Shown: positions 19,361 through 27,368 of the stretch, piece by piece | Numbering within the stretch: the first letter of the stretch is position 1 | How the letters are laid out: each line of letters opens with the position of its first letter | Assembly (NCBI RefSeq): GCF_003634105.1 | Contig: NZ_RBIQ01000008.1 | Coordinates: forward strand, 620,001 to 684,000 | Length of the DNA stretch: 64,000 nucleotides | Reading direction: 5' to 3' | DNA from: Maribacter vaceletii | GTDB lineage: Bacteria; Bacteroidota; Bacteroidia; Flavobacteriales; Flavobacteriaceae | Made by a program: the position numbers and the translations under genes | Notes under the pieces: generated by a model | What the model was told of the DNA's origin: nothing | Databases searched by the model: none | Seen by the model: the letters and a program-made list of their open reading frames with translations, nothing else

Positions 19361-20223
19361 TGTTAAATCTATGTTTAAGCATTTTATTTTCTAGTTTAAT
19401 ATTTGTCATATTTAAACTATTTAGCATTTATAAGGTTCAGACATTATATGCTATTATAACAAATTATGTTGTTGCCTGCAGTGTTGGCCTTTTTCTATAT
19501 AAAGAATCGGTCACCATTTCTTCTGTGATAGAAAAACCTTGGTTTTTAGGCACCTTAATTCTAGGGGGCTTATTTATTGTAGTTTTTAACCTAATGGCTG
19601 CTACCGCTCAAAAAGTGGGGGTATCTGTAGCATCTGTAGCAACAAAAATGTCTTTTGTTATACCTGCAATAATTGGTGTAATTGCTTATAAGGAACACTT
19701 AGGTGTTTTCAAAGTAATAGGTATATTTTTGGCAATGGGAGCGGTTTACTTTGCCTCTATAAAAGAGAGCAATACTAAAATTAATTTTTCAGTTTTATTA
19801 TTGCCTGCACTTGTTTTTTTTGGTTCTGGTATTATTGACACTACTATTAACTTTTTTCAAAAAGAACATGTTACTCCTTCAGAATTTCCTCTTTTCTCTG
19901 CTATGATTTTTGGCTCTGCAGCTGTAATTGGTGTGTTTTTTATTTTAATACAATCCCCAAAGAAACCTCTAAAAATAAATTTTAAAAATAGTATTGGAGG
20001 TGTTGTTTTAGGTATCCCAAATTATTTTTCTGTTTTTTTCCTTCTAAAAGCACTAAACAATCCAGAGTTTAATAGCGCATCTATATTTACTCTTAACAAT
20101 GTTGCAGTAGTTATGTTTTCTACACTGCTAGGTATATTACTTTTTAAAGAAAAGATTAGCACAAAAAATTGGGGAGGTATTGCTTTAGCAGTTATTAGTA
20201 TACTTTTAGTAGCTTTAGCGTAA
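19360..20223 (+). CDS. EamA-type drug/metabolite exporter family protein
   Basis: This 287-residue membrane protein has about ten hydrophobic helices in two similar halves, the layout of EamA (DMT superfamily) transporters. Conserved-looking elements include the A-I-I-G-V-I-A-Y-K-E-H-L-G end of the first half and the matching L-G-I-L-L-F-K-E-K-I-S-T-K-N-W-G-G-I end of the second, with the family Lys-Glu pair in each. Substrate is unknown. It is translationally coupled at both ends (one-base overlaps with the HAD and YigZ genes). Confidence 0.85.
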   Translation: MLNLCLSILFSSLIFVIFKLFSIYKVQTLYAIITNYVVACSVGLFLYKESVTISSVIEKPWFLGTLILGGLFIVVFNLMAATAQKVGVSVASVATKMSFVIPAIIGVIAYKEHLGVFKVIGIFLAMGAVYFASIKESNTKINFSVLLLPALVFFGSGIIDTTINFFQKEHVTPSEFPLFSAMIFGSAAVIGVFFILIQSPKKPLKINFKNSIGGVVLGIPNYFSVFFLLKALNNPEFNSASIFTLNNVAVVMFSTLLGILLFKEKISTKNWGGIALAVISILLVALA

Positions 20224-20840
20224 TGCAAATAGAAAAAGACACATATAAAACTGTTTTAAAACCTTCTAATGAAGTTCTTTTTAAAGAAAAGAAAAGCAAA
20301 TTTTATAGCTATGTATTTCCTATTCAAAAAGAAGAAGATGCAAAACCAATTATAGAAGAGCTTCGTAAAAAACACCACACTGCTAATCATGTATGTTACG
20401 CATGGCAGTTAGGAGTAGAAAAAGTAAACTATAGAGCAAATGATGATGGTGAACCCAATAATTCTGCAGGAATGCCAATCTACGGGCAAATAAAATCTTT
20501 TAATGTAACAAATGTACTTATAGCTGTAGTCAGAATCTTTGGAGGCACCAAATTGGGTGTTGGTGGCTTAATAAGCGCTTATAGAAACTCTGCAGAATTA
20601 GCTTTAAATGAAGCCAAAATTGTAGAGCAAATACTAACAAATACTTTTGAAATTACTTTTGATTATAAAGAAATGGATAAAGTAATGCGAATAATAAAGC
20701 AAAACCAATTACAAATAGTGTCTCAAAAAATGGAAATGAACTGTTCCATACATTTTTCAGTTCGTAAAAAAGATTCCAATAAAATTGAAACTATTTTTAA
20801 AGCAAACCACGAAATAAAAATTAAAAAAATTAGCCTCTAA
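20223..20840 (+). CDS. YigZ/IMPACT family protein
   Basis: The 205-residue protein contains the UPF0029/IMPACT N-terminal domain: K-S-K-F-Y-S near 22, H-H-T-A-N-H-V-C-Y-A-W near 51-61, D-D-G-E-P near 74-78, and R-I-F-G-G-T-K-L-G-V-G-G-L near 105-117. A C-terminal alpha-beta domain of about 70 residues follows. IMPACT-like proteins are linked to translation control in eukaryotes; the bacterial role is not settled. It is last in the ribD-HAD-EamA-yigZ run and converges with the thioesterase gene nine bases away. Confidence 0.88.
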   Translation: MQIEKDTYKTVLKPSNEVLFKEKKSKFYSYVFPIQKEEDAKPIIEELRKKHHTANHVCYAWQLGVEKVNYRANDDGEPNNSAGMPIYGQIKSFNVTNVLIAVVRIFGGTKLGVGGLISAYRNSAELALNEAKIVEQILTNTFEITFDYKEMDKVMRIIKQNQLQIVSQKMEMNCSIHFSVRKKDSNKIETIFKANHEIKIKKISL

Positions 20841-20849
20841 TATTTTCTA

Positions 20850-21248
20850 CTAAAACCCAATTTTATCAAGAATATATTTTGGACATCGCATTGGTTTCAT
20901 TTTTTCTTTATCCATAAAAACCAAAACTACATTCGCTTTGGCCAAAATTTCTTTCTTTTCATTATAAATTTCAAAGTCAAATTCAATTCTGACCGAGGGT
21001 TTTCCCTTCAAAATTGTACGTACAGTAATTAAATCATCATACAGTGCAGATTTCTTAAAAAAGGTTTGCAAAGATATTACTGGCAGCATTATTCCGTTTT
21101 TTTCCATACTACTGTAAGAAATCCCCTTATTTCTTAACCATTCTACCCTACCCATCTCTAGGTATTGAGCATAATTGCCATGATACACAACACCCATCTG
21201 GTCGGTCTCTGCGTATCTAACCCTAAAAGAAATTTCATTAAAATCCAT
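20850..21248 (-). CDS. Acyl-CoA thioesterase, YbgC/4-HBT family
   Basis: The 132-residue hot-dog fold protein has the signature R-Y-A-E-T-D-Q-M-G-V-V-Y-H-G-N-Y near residues 10-25, where the Asp in T-D-Q-M-G-V is the catalytic residue, followed by Y-L-E-M-G-R-V-E-W-L-R. It should hydrolyse short or medium acyl-CoA or hydroxybenzoyl-CoA thioesters; exact substrate is unknown. In proteobacteria YbgC is tied to the tol-pal locus, but no tol genes lie here. It diverges from dnaA across a 210-bp gap. Confidence 0.88.
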   Translation of the reverse strand: MDFNEISFRVRYAETDQMGVVYHGNYAQYLEMGRVEWLRNKGISYSSMEKNGIMLPVISLQTFFKKSALYDDLITVRTILKGKPSVRIEFDFEIYNEKKEILAKANVVLVFMDKEKMKPMRCPKYILDKIGF

Positions 21249-21458
21249 ATTATATCAAGTAAATATTATATATTTAAAAGCTTTGTTTGTACGTTCCACG
21301 AACATGAGAAAAAAATATCTAAAATTCAATAAAATTTCATTTTTTTATTAGATAATTTGTTCACATATTTGCTCTACTATAAACAGAATACTAATAACCA
21401 ATTTTTGCACTAATTCATTATTTTTTTTTGCAAAAACCAAAACAAGAGAACTTTAAGA

Positions 21459-22883
21459 ATGAATGTTACTGCTAATTCCGTTTGGAACAATTGTCTGGCC
21501 TTTATCAAAGATAATATCCAACCGCAGGCATTTAAAACATGGTTTGACCCCATTAAACCTATTAAACTATCTGAAAACGCTTTAAGTGTTCAAGTTCCAA
21601 GTAAATTTTTTTACGAGTGGCTAGAAGAGCATTATGTAAAACTACTTAAAGTTGCTCTTACAAAAGAGTTAGGAGAAACTGCAAAATTGGTTTACATTAT
21701 TCGTATGGAAAATACCTACGGTAATAAAGAACCTTTTACAGAAAAAATTCCAAGTTCTAATCGAGGTAATTTAGCATCACAAGAATTAGATGTACCCATT
21801 AAATCTAAAAATCCAGAACTAAGAAATCCTTTTGTAATTCCTGGTATCAGAAATATTAAAATTGAATCTCAATTAAATCCAAATTATAATTTTGATAATT
21901 TTTTAGAAGGAGATTCTAACCGCTTAGCACGTTCTGCTGGCATGGCTGTTGCCAATAAACCAGGCGGAACTTCTTTTAACCCGCTTTTAGTATTTGGAGG
22001 AGTTGGTTTAGGAAAAACACATTTAGCACATGCAATTGGTGTAGAAATAAAAGACAAATACCCTGAAAGGACTGTTTTATATATTTCTGCAGAGAAGTTT
22101 ACACAACAATATATAGAATCTGTAAAAAAGAACACAAGAAATGACTTTATTCATTTTTATCAATTAATTGATGTTTTAATTATAGATGATGTACAATTCT
22201 TATCTGGTAAGTCCGGAACACAAGATGTATTCTTTCATATTTTTAACCACTTACACCAAAACGGAAAACAAGTTATATTAACCTCTGACAAGGCTCCTGT
22301 AGACATGCAGGATATTGAACAACGGTTACTTTCTCGTTTTAAATGGGGATTATCAGCAGAATTACAAAATCCAGATTACGAAACAAGAATTTCTATCTTA
22401 AAAAATAAACTATACAGAGATGGTGTAGAAATGCCAAATGATATAGTAGAGTATGTTGCCAAACATATAAAATCTAACATTAGAGAACTTGAAGGAGCTA
22501 TCATCTCTCTTATAGCACAATCTTCTTTTAACAAGAAAGAAGTTACTGTAGAACTTGCCCAACAAGTTGTAGAAAAATTTGTTAAGAATACGAAACGAGA
22601 AGTATCTATAGATTATATTCAAAAAGTTGTATCGGATTATTTTGAAATGGATGTAGCAACACTACAATCTAAAACTAGAAAAAGACACATTGTACAAGCA
22701 AGACAATTAGCTATGTTTTTTGCAAAAAAATTCACTAAAGCCTCTCTTGCAAGTATTGGATCTCAAATAGGAAAAAGAGACCACGCCACAGTATTACACG
22801 CTTGTAAAACAGTAGACAATCTTGCTGAAACAGATAAACAATTTCGTAAATACATAGACGATTTAACTAAAAAATTATCCTAA
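21459..22883 (+). CDS. dnaA: Chromosomal replication initiator DnaA
   Basis: DnaA binds origin DNA boxes and opens the duplex to start replication. The 474-residue protein shows the N-terminal helicase-interaction domain (residues 1-80), a linker, the AAA+ core with Walker A G-G-V-G-L-G-K-T at 180-187 and Walker B I-I-D-D-V-Q-F near 239, and the C-terminal DNA-binding domain with the signature G-K-R-D-H-A-T-V-L-H-A-C-K-T near 443-456. The upstream gap has only one weak DnaA-box-like site, so the origin is probably elsewhere. A phosphatase and an RsmI-like methylase follow closely. Confidence 0.97.
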   Translation: MNVTANSVWNNCLAFIKDNIQPQAFKTWFDPIKPIKLSENALSVQVPSKFFYEWLEEHYVKLLKVALTKELGETAKLVYIIRMENTYGNKEPFTEKIPSSNRGNLASQELDVPIKSKNPELRNPFVIPGIRNIKIESQLNPNYNFDNFLEGDSNRLARSAGMAVANKPGGTSFNPLLVFGGVGLGKTHLAHAIGVEIKDKYPERTVLYISAEKFTQQYIESVKKNTRNDFIHFYQLIDVLIIDDVQFLSGKSGTQDVFFHIFNHLHQNGKQVILTSDKAPVDMQDIEQRLLSRFKWGLSAELQNPDYETRISILKNKLYRDGVEMPNDIVEYVAKHIKSNIRELEGAIISLIAQSSFNKKEVTVELAQQVVEKFVKNTKREVSIDYIQKVVSDYFEMDVATLQSKTRKRHIVQARQLAMFFAKKFTKASLASIGSQIGKRDHATVLHACKTVDNLAETDKQFRKYIDDLTKKLS

Positions 22884-22893
22884 TACTATTGCT

Positions 22894-23343
22894 ATGAAAA
22901 CCAGAATACTAATGGTTTGCCTAGGAAATATTTGTAGGTCTCCATTAGCAGAAGGCATTTTAAAAAGCAAAGTAGATTCTAACAAAATACTTGTAGATTC
23001 TGCTGGAACAGCGGGGTATCACGTTGGTAATATGCCCGATATTCGTTCTATTGCTGTAGCTCAAAAATATGGTATAGATATACACCAACAAAAATGCAGA
23101 AAGTTTACCTCTAAAGATTTTAATGCTTTTGACATAATATATGCTATGGATAATAGCAACTATTCTAACATTATAGCTCTAGCAAAAAACAAAGAAGACA
23201 TTTCTAAAGTAAAACTTTTACTTTCTGAAATAACTATAGAAACAAAAGAAGTTCCAGACCCATACTACGATAAAGACGAAGGTTTTGAAATAGTTTTTCA
23301 ATTAATAGACAAGGCTTGCGAAGCAATTGCTAAAAAATTATAA
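22894..23343 (+). CDS. Low molecular weight protein tyrosine phosphatase
   Basis: The 149-residue protein has the catalytic P-loop C-L-G-N-I-C-R-S-P near residues 8-16, with Cys8 as nucleophile and Arg14 binding phosphate, and the general acid Asp in P-D-P-Y-Y near 126-130. These are all essential residues of LMW-PTPs. In bacteria such enzymes often act with BY-kinases of polysaccharide export, but no such kinase is nearby. It follows dnaA after ten bases and precedes the RsmI-like gene by two, suggesting one mRNA. Confidence 0.93.
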   Translation: MKTRILMVCLGNICRSPLAEGILKSKVDSNKILVDSAGTAGYHVGNMPDIRSIAVAQKYGIDIHQQKCRKFTSKDFNAFDIIYAMDNSNYSNIIALAKNKEDISKVKLLLSEITIETKEVPDPYYDKDEGFEIVFQLIDKACEAIAKKL

Positions 23344-23345
23344 CC

Positions 23346-24059
23346 ATGGAAAACGAAAAAGGAAAATTATATTTAATACCAACAACTTTAGGAGACAATG
23401 AACCTTTAGAAGTTTTACCAATATCTATAAAACAAACCATAGAAAGTATAGATCACTATATTGTTGAAAATGAAAAAACAGCAAGGCGATTTATAAAAAA
23501 AATTAGTCCAAGAAAGTCCCAACCTAATTTAGAATTAAGCCTTTTAAACAAATTTACAGAAGCCCAAGAAATACCAACTTTTCTTGAACCATGTTTAGAT
23601 GGAATTAATGTTGGCATACTATCTGAAGCTGGTTGCCCAGGAATAGCAGACCCTGGAGCCGATGTTGTAAAAATTGCGCATCAAAAAAACATCCAAGTAG
23701 TACCTCTTGTTGGCCCTTCTTCTATATTACTTGCACTAATGGCCAGTGGCTTTAACGGTCAAAATTTTGCTTTTAACGGCTATTTACCAATTGACAATTC
23801 AGAAAGAAAAAAAACAATAAAAGGTTTAGAAAAAAAATCTAGAGAGGCACAACAACCTCAAATCTTTATAGAAACCCCCTACAGAAATGATAAAATGTTG
23901 CAAGAATTAATTAAAACACTTGCAGAAGGCACACATTTATGTGTTGCTTGTGATATTACATTACCAACAGAATATATTGCTACAAAAAAAATAGTTGATT
24001 GGTCCAGAACTAAAGTAGACCTACACAAAAGACCAGCCATTTTTATTATTCAGGCATAA
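23346..24059 (+). CDS. RsmI-like SAM-dependent methyltransferase (tetrapyrrole methylase fold)
   Basis: The 237-residue protein has the tetrapyrrole-methylase fold of the RsmI family: G-K-L-Y-L-I-P-T-T-L-G-D at the start, the S-E-A-G-C-P-G-I-A-D-P-G-A motif near 96-108 and V-P-L-V-G-P-S-S near 120. RsmI 2'-O-methylates C1402 of 16S rRNA. This copy is shorter and lacks the usual R-K-x-T-K-x-x-E motif; here the region reads D-I-T-L-P-T-E. Bacteroidota often carry this diverged form in addition to true RsmI, so the substrate is uncertain. Confidence 0.82.
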   Translation: MENEKGKLYLIPTTLGDNEPLEVLPISIKQTIESIDHYIVENEKTARRFIKKISPRKSQPNLELSLLNKFTEAQEIPTFLEPCLDGINVGILSEAGCPGIADPGADVVKIAHQKNIQVVPLVGPSSILLALMASGFNGQNFAFNGYLPIDNSERKKTIKGLEKKSREAQQPQIFIETPYRNDKMLQELIKTLAEGTHLCVACDITLPTEYIATKKIVDWSRTKVDLHKRPAIFIIQA

Positions 24060-24064
24060 AAAAA

Positions 24065-24092
24065 AGCCTTGACCATTCTAACTGTCAAGGCT
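24065..24092 (-). terminator. Terminator for the lysozyme-like gene
   Basis: A perfect 9-bp stem (AGCCTTGAC / GTCAAGGCT) with a 10-nt loop. On the minus strand it is followed by seven T, so it serves the minus-strand gene at 24120; on the plus strand the T run is weak. Confidence 0.75.
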
Positions 24093-24119
24093 AACCATTT
24101 TCATAATAAACTTACTCTT

Positions 24120-24749
24120 CTATATTTTTGGGTTCCTCTTAGGAGATACATAAGAAATATCATAACCCGAAAACTTTTTTAAATACTTTGAAACAGTAGA
24201 CCCATAAGCATCTGCTACATTATGACTTCCATAAGAACGCAAATACTTTTGAACATTACCCGCACCTGCTAAATGAGCAGCAGCTAACATTCCTGACTCT
24301 GTTACAACAATACCACCAATTTTTTTACCTACAAAACGCCGAATATCTCTTCTAAGAATCCATTTGTTTCTAGATACGTTCGTATAAAAAACTCTTTCTT
24401 GTAAAACAGGATCGTTTAAAAAAATTGTTGGATTATAAACCCCCATTAACTCCAATGTTTCTACACCAAACTGGTATTTGCCCAAATACCCTAAAGTATT
24501 TGTTACAAAATAATTACCTTGAGATTCTTTAAACGCCAAGGCTTCTTTAAAACCAATATAAGAGCTTCCTAAAAAAGGAGGCACTATAACTAGGTTTGTA
24601 AAGTAAGTTTTGTTTTTGGGAAACAAAACCTTAGTAGGTTCTTTTACTTTTAAAGTTTCTGGAACTGTAACTTCCTGGGTTTTAAAACCAAAACTTATAA
24701 AAATAAACATCACGATAAGAGGACTACTCACGTATATCCATCTTCTCAT
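24120..24749 (-). CDS. Lysozyme-like peptidoglycan hydrolase, membrane-anchored
   Basis: The 209-residue protein has a membrane segment or signal at residues 4-22. The catalytic-looking region is A-L-A-F-K-E-S-Q-G-N-Y near 69-79, with the Glu of K-E-S as candidate acid, then G-Y-L-G-K-Y-Q-F-G and A-A-H-L-A-G-A-G-N-V, as in lysozyme/transglycosylase folds. Family members are often labelled peptidoglycan-binding or transglycosylase-like; enzyme activity has to be inferred. A TAACTTTG promoter box and a terminator suggest a monocistronic gene. The mltG unit upstream also acts on peptidoglycan. Confidence 0.7.
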   Translation of the reverse strand: MRRWIYVSSPLIVMFIFISFGFKTQEVTVPETLKVKEPTKVLFPKNKTYFTNLVIVPPFLGSSYIGFKEALAFKESQGNYFVTNTLGYLGKYQFGVETLELMGVYNPTIFLNDPVLQERVFYTNVSRNKWILRRDIRRFVGKKIGGIVVTESGMLAAAHLAGAGNVQKYLRSYGSHNVADAYGSTVSKYLKKFSGYDISYVSPKRNPKI

Positions 24750-24808
24750 ATAATTGTTTTCTTAAGACTTACCTCTTCCTAAAAAGTGTGCTTAAATTTC
24801 TGAGGGAG

Positions 24809-24816
24809 CAAAGTTA
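24809..24816 (-). promoter_or_regulatory. Promoter -7 box for the lysozyme-like gene
   Basis: Minus-strand TAACTTTG matches TAnnTTTG, 59 bases before the ATG. Confidence 0.5.
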
Positions 24817-24899
24817 GAACTAAATTGTTCTCTAATTTTAGAAAGTTTTGTTAAAACTATACAATTTCAGTTAACAGGTCAAAAAAATAAGATAACTTA

Positions 24900-25943
24900 C
24901 TATCTATTTATCTTTTTGGAATTAATCCAACGGATGTATTGTTCTTTATTTCGGTTGTGTTGCGCAAGTGTTTTAGCAAATTTATGATACCCAAAATTCT
25001 CCACGTTTGCTACAAAATATATATAATTATGTTTTTCTGAGTTCAAAACTGCATCTATCGCAGAAATATCTGGCATTGCAATTGGCCCAGGAGGTAAACC
25101 ACCATATTTATAGGTATTATAAGGGGAATCTAACTCCAAATCCTTATACAAAACCCTCTTAATTACCTTATTAAAGTCTCCCGTATGTTTTTTTATTGCA
25201 TAAATTACTGTAGGATCAGCCTGCAATAAAATACCTTTTCTCAACCTATTTAAATAGACCCCTGCCACTCTAGGACGCTCCTCTACTTTAGCAGTTTCTT
25301 TATGAACAACAGAAGCTAATGTTACCACCTCTTTATCTGTTAAACCAATAGTTTTTGCTTTGGCTAACCTATCTTCATTCCAAAAACGCCTGTATTCCTT
25401 TAACATTCTATTACGAAAACCTTCTGCAGAAATGTTCCAGAAAAATTCATAGCTATTAGGAATATACATTGCAAGCTCGGTATTTTTATTAAAACCGTTT
25501 TCCTTTAAAAAATTTATATCCGTAAAAGCTTTTAACAAACTAATACTATCTGGTTCTATTTGAGATGCTATTCTACCTGCTAAATTTTCTATAGTTTCTT
25601 GGTTATTAAAAGCAACCTTAACAGGAGTATTACCACTTCTAAGAATCCCAATAATTTCATTATTATTCATTCCTTTTTTTAAAACATATTTACCTGCTTT
25701 AATATTAGAAGTGTATTTTTTACGGTCCGCAGCAGATTTAAACGAAGAAAAGTCCTTTACTAAAGGCTCTAAAATATTTTCTAAATCTCCAACACTAGAG
25801 TTTGTAGGAATATAAACATATGCTTTGTCATTATTAAAATTTGTATTAGGTGTAAAAAAAGCACCATACACCATATAAGCAAATGCTCCGCCAGCTATTA
25901 AACCTATAAAGACAATTGCTAATACTATTTTTTTTATATACAT
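24900..25943 (-). CDS. mltG: Endolytic murein transglycosylase MltG
   Basis: MltG cleaves nascent glycan strands in the inner membrane and sets their length. The 347-residue protein has one N-terminal membrane helix (about 5-26), a LysM-like region, and the YceG domain. The catalytic Glu is in A-S-V-V-H-K-E-T near 212-219, followed by the family block R-V-A-G-V-Y-L-N-R-L and L-Q-A-D-P-T-V-I-Y. The end carries Y-I-Y-F-V-A and H-K-F-A-K-T-L-A-Q-H-N. It overlaps the upstream acetyltransferase by ten bases in a dapF-GNAT-mltG run, linking precursor synthesis to wall processing. Confidence 0.95.
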   Translation of the reverse strand: MYIKKIVLAIVFIGLIAGGAFAYMVYGAFFTPNTNFNNDKAYVYIPTNSSVGDLENILEPLVKDFSSFKSAADRKKYTSNIKAGKYVLKKGMNNNEIIGILRSGNTPVKVAFNNQETIENLAGRIASQIEPDSISLLKAFTDINFLKENGFNKNTELAMYIPNSYEFFWNISAEGFRNRMLKEYRRFWNEDRLAKAKTIGLTDKEVVTLASVVHKETAKVEERPRVAGVYLNRLRKGILLQADPTVIYAIKKHTGDFNKVIKRVLYKDLELDSPYNTYKYGGLPPGPIAMPDISAIDAVLNSEKHNYIYFVANVENFGYHKFAKTLAQHNRNKEQYIRWINSKKINR

Positions 25944-26464
25944 GTATTAAATTTTTGAAATAAAATTTCATTTTTAAAATTACCTCCAGACAAAATCCAA
26001 TCTTTTTTTACTCCTATTTGTTTAAAACCTATTTTTTTAAATAAATGTATGCTTGCCAAATTATCTTCTAAAACGTTGGCATAAACTTGATGCAATCCTA
26101 AAGTAGAAAAAGCGTAGCTACATAAAACACTTACTGCATCAAAACCCACCCCTTTATTACGTTCTTCTTCATTTAATATTACAATACCTAAACCTGCTCG
26201 TTTATTTTTAGGATCAAAATCAAATAAATCTATTAAACCAATAACAGTGCCATTAGCAGAACAAACACACAACCTAAGCTGCTTTACTTCATAAATATCT
26301 TTATAAGCATTTTCTAAATACAGTCTTAAAACCTGTTTGGAATATGGGGTAATAGTGCCACTTATTTCCCATAAATCGGTGTTATTTTCTAAAGTATATA
26401 AAAAATCCAAATCGCTCATTTCAAGAGCCCTTAAATATACTTGCTCTCCTTTTAAATGTTGCAT
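25934..26464 (-). CDS. GNAT family N-acetyltransferase (RimJ/RimL-like)
   Basis: The 176-residue protein has the RimJ/RimL layout: L-K-G-E-Q-V-Y-L-R-A-L near the start, G-L-I-D-L-F-D-F-D near 74, the acetyl-CoA loop L-N-E-E-E-R-N-K-G-V-G-F-D near 97-109, and A-S-I-H-L-F-K-K-I-G-F-K near 143. Such enzymes acetylate ribosomal proteins, amino acids or antibiotics; no specific acceptor can be named. It overlaps dapF by 13 bases and mltG by ten, so expression is tied to both. Confidence 0.85.
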   Translation of the reverse strand: MQHLKGEQVYLRALEMSDLDFLYTLENNTDLWEISGTITPYSKQVLRLYLENAYKDIYEVKQLRLCVCSANGTVIGLIDLFDFDPKNKRAGLGIVILNEEERNKGVGFDAVSVLCSYAFSTLGLHQVYANVLEDNLASIHLFKKIGFKQIGVKKDWILSGGNFKNEILFQKFNTCI

Positions 26465-27243
26465 ACTATTTCTCCTTTATAAACTTGTTTAGCATCTCCA
26501 ATTAAAAAAACATCAGAATACATAGCATCATTTACAGAAAATTTCACTTCTAAATTACCACCTAAAACATTTATAAAAACATGATTAGATTTTACCTTGC
26601 CAGATTTATGCATAGCTATCGCCGCTGCAGTAACGCCAGTTCCACAAGAAAGTGTTTCATCTTCTACTCCTCTTTCATAAGTTCTAACTGCAAACACATT
26701 TTCTTTTACAGATTCTACAAAATTTATATTACTCCCTGCCTCTCCATATAAACCGTATCGCAACTTTTTACCTTCTTCTTTTACACGAAACTCAGAAAGA
26801 TTAACCACCTCTTGTACATGATGTGGTGAACCTGTATTTAAAAACATGGCATTAGGCTTTGTTTTAATTTCATCAACATCTAACATTTGTAAACTAACCA
26901 AACTACCTTCTATAATTGCATTATGCAAACCATCTACGGCATTAAATGTTGTTTCTTTTTTAAAAACATTTAAAAATTCTGCAAAAGCCACTATACACCT
27001 ACCTCCATTACCACACATGGTACTTTCATTTCCGTCAGAATTATAATAAACCATTTTAAAGTCTACAGCAGTATCCTTTTCTAACAATATAAGTCCGTCT
27101 GCACCAACACCAAATCTTCTATCACACAAAAAAGCAACCAATTTTGTATTGTCTTTAGGAAATTTTAAATCCCTATTATCAATCATTACAAAATCATTTC
27201 CTGTACCTTGGTATTTATAAAAAGTAATATCCATTTTATCCAT
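26452..27243 (-). CDS. dapF: Diaminopimelate epimerase
   Basis: DapF converts LL- to meso-diaminopimelate, the precursor of lysine and peptidoglycan cross-links. The 263-residue protein has both active-site cysteines: C-G-N-G-G-R-C near 77-83 and L-S-C-G-T-G near 199-204, acting as the acid-base pair. The start may be 27243 or, better matching relatives that begin M-x-x-T-F-Y-K-Y-Q-G-T-G-N-D-F, the ATG at 27234. A TATCTTTG box ends eight bases before the first ATG. The gene heads the dapF-GNAT-mltG run and diverges from htrA. Confidence 0.95.
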   Translation of the reverse strand: MDKMDITFYKYQGTGNDFVMIDNRDLKFPKDNTKLVAFLCDRRFGVGADGLILLEKDTAVDFKMVYYNSDGNESTMCGNGGRCIVAFAEFLNVFKKETTFNAVDGLHNAIIEGSLVSLQMLDVDEIKTKPNAMFLNTGSPHHVQEVVNLSEFRVKEEGKKLRYGLYGEAGSNINFVESVKENVFAVRTYERGVEDETLSCGTGVTAAAIAMHKSGKVKSNHVFINVLGGNLEVKFSVNDAMYSDVFLIGDAKQVYKGEIVCNI

Positions 27244-27251
27244 AATTAAAA

Positions 27252-27259
27252 CAAAGATA
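27252..27259 (-). promoter_or_regulatory. Promoter -7 box for dapF
   Basis: Minus-strand TATCTTTG ends 8 bases before the first dapF ATG and 17 before the second, so the leader is short in either case. Confidence 0.5.
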
Positions 27260-27368
27260 AAACATTATTAAGATTTTTTTAGCAGTTAAAAACACGTTAA
27301 AGAAACTAAATGAACTATAAAAACTATTAATTTTACAATAGAATACTATTAGAATTAAATTATATAAA

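Noticed and set aside
21357-21365. DnaA-box-like TTGTTCACA upstream of dnaA, suggesting an origin of replication
   Set aside because: A single site with one mismatch to TTATNCACA, no cluster of boxes and no clear unwinding element; Bacteroidota origins are often away from dnaA.
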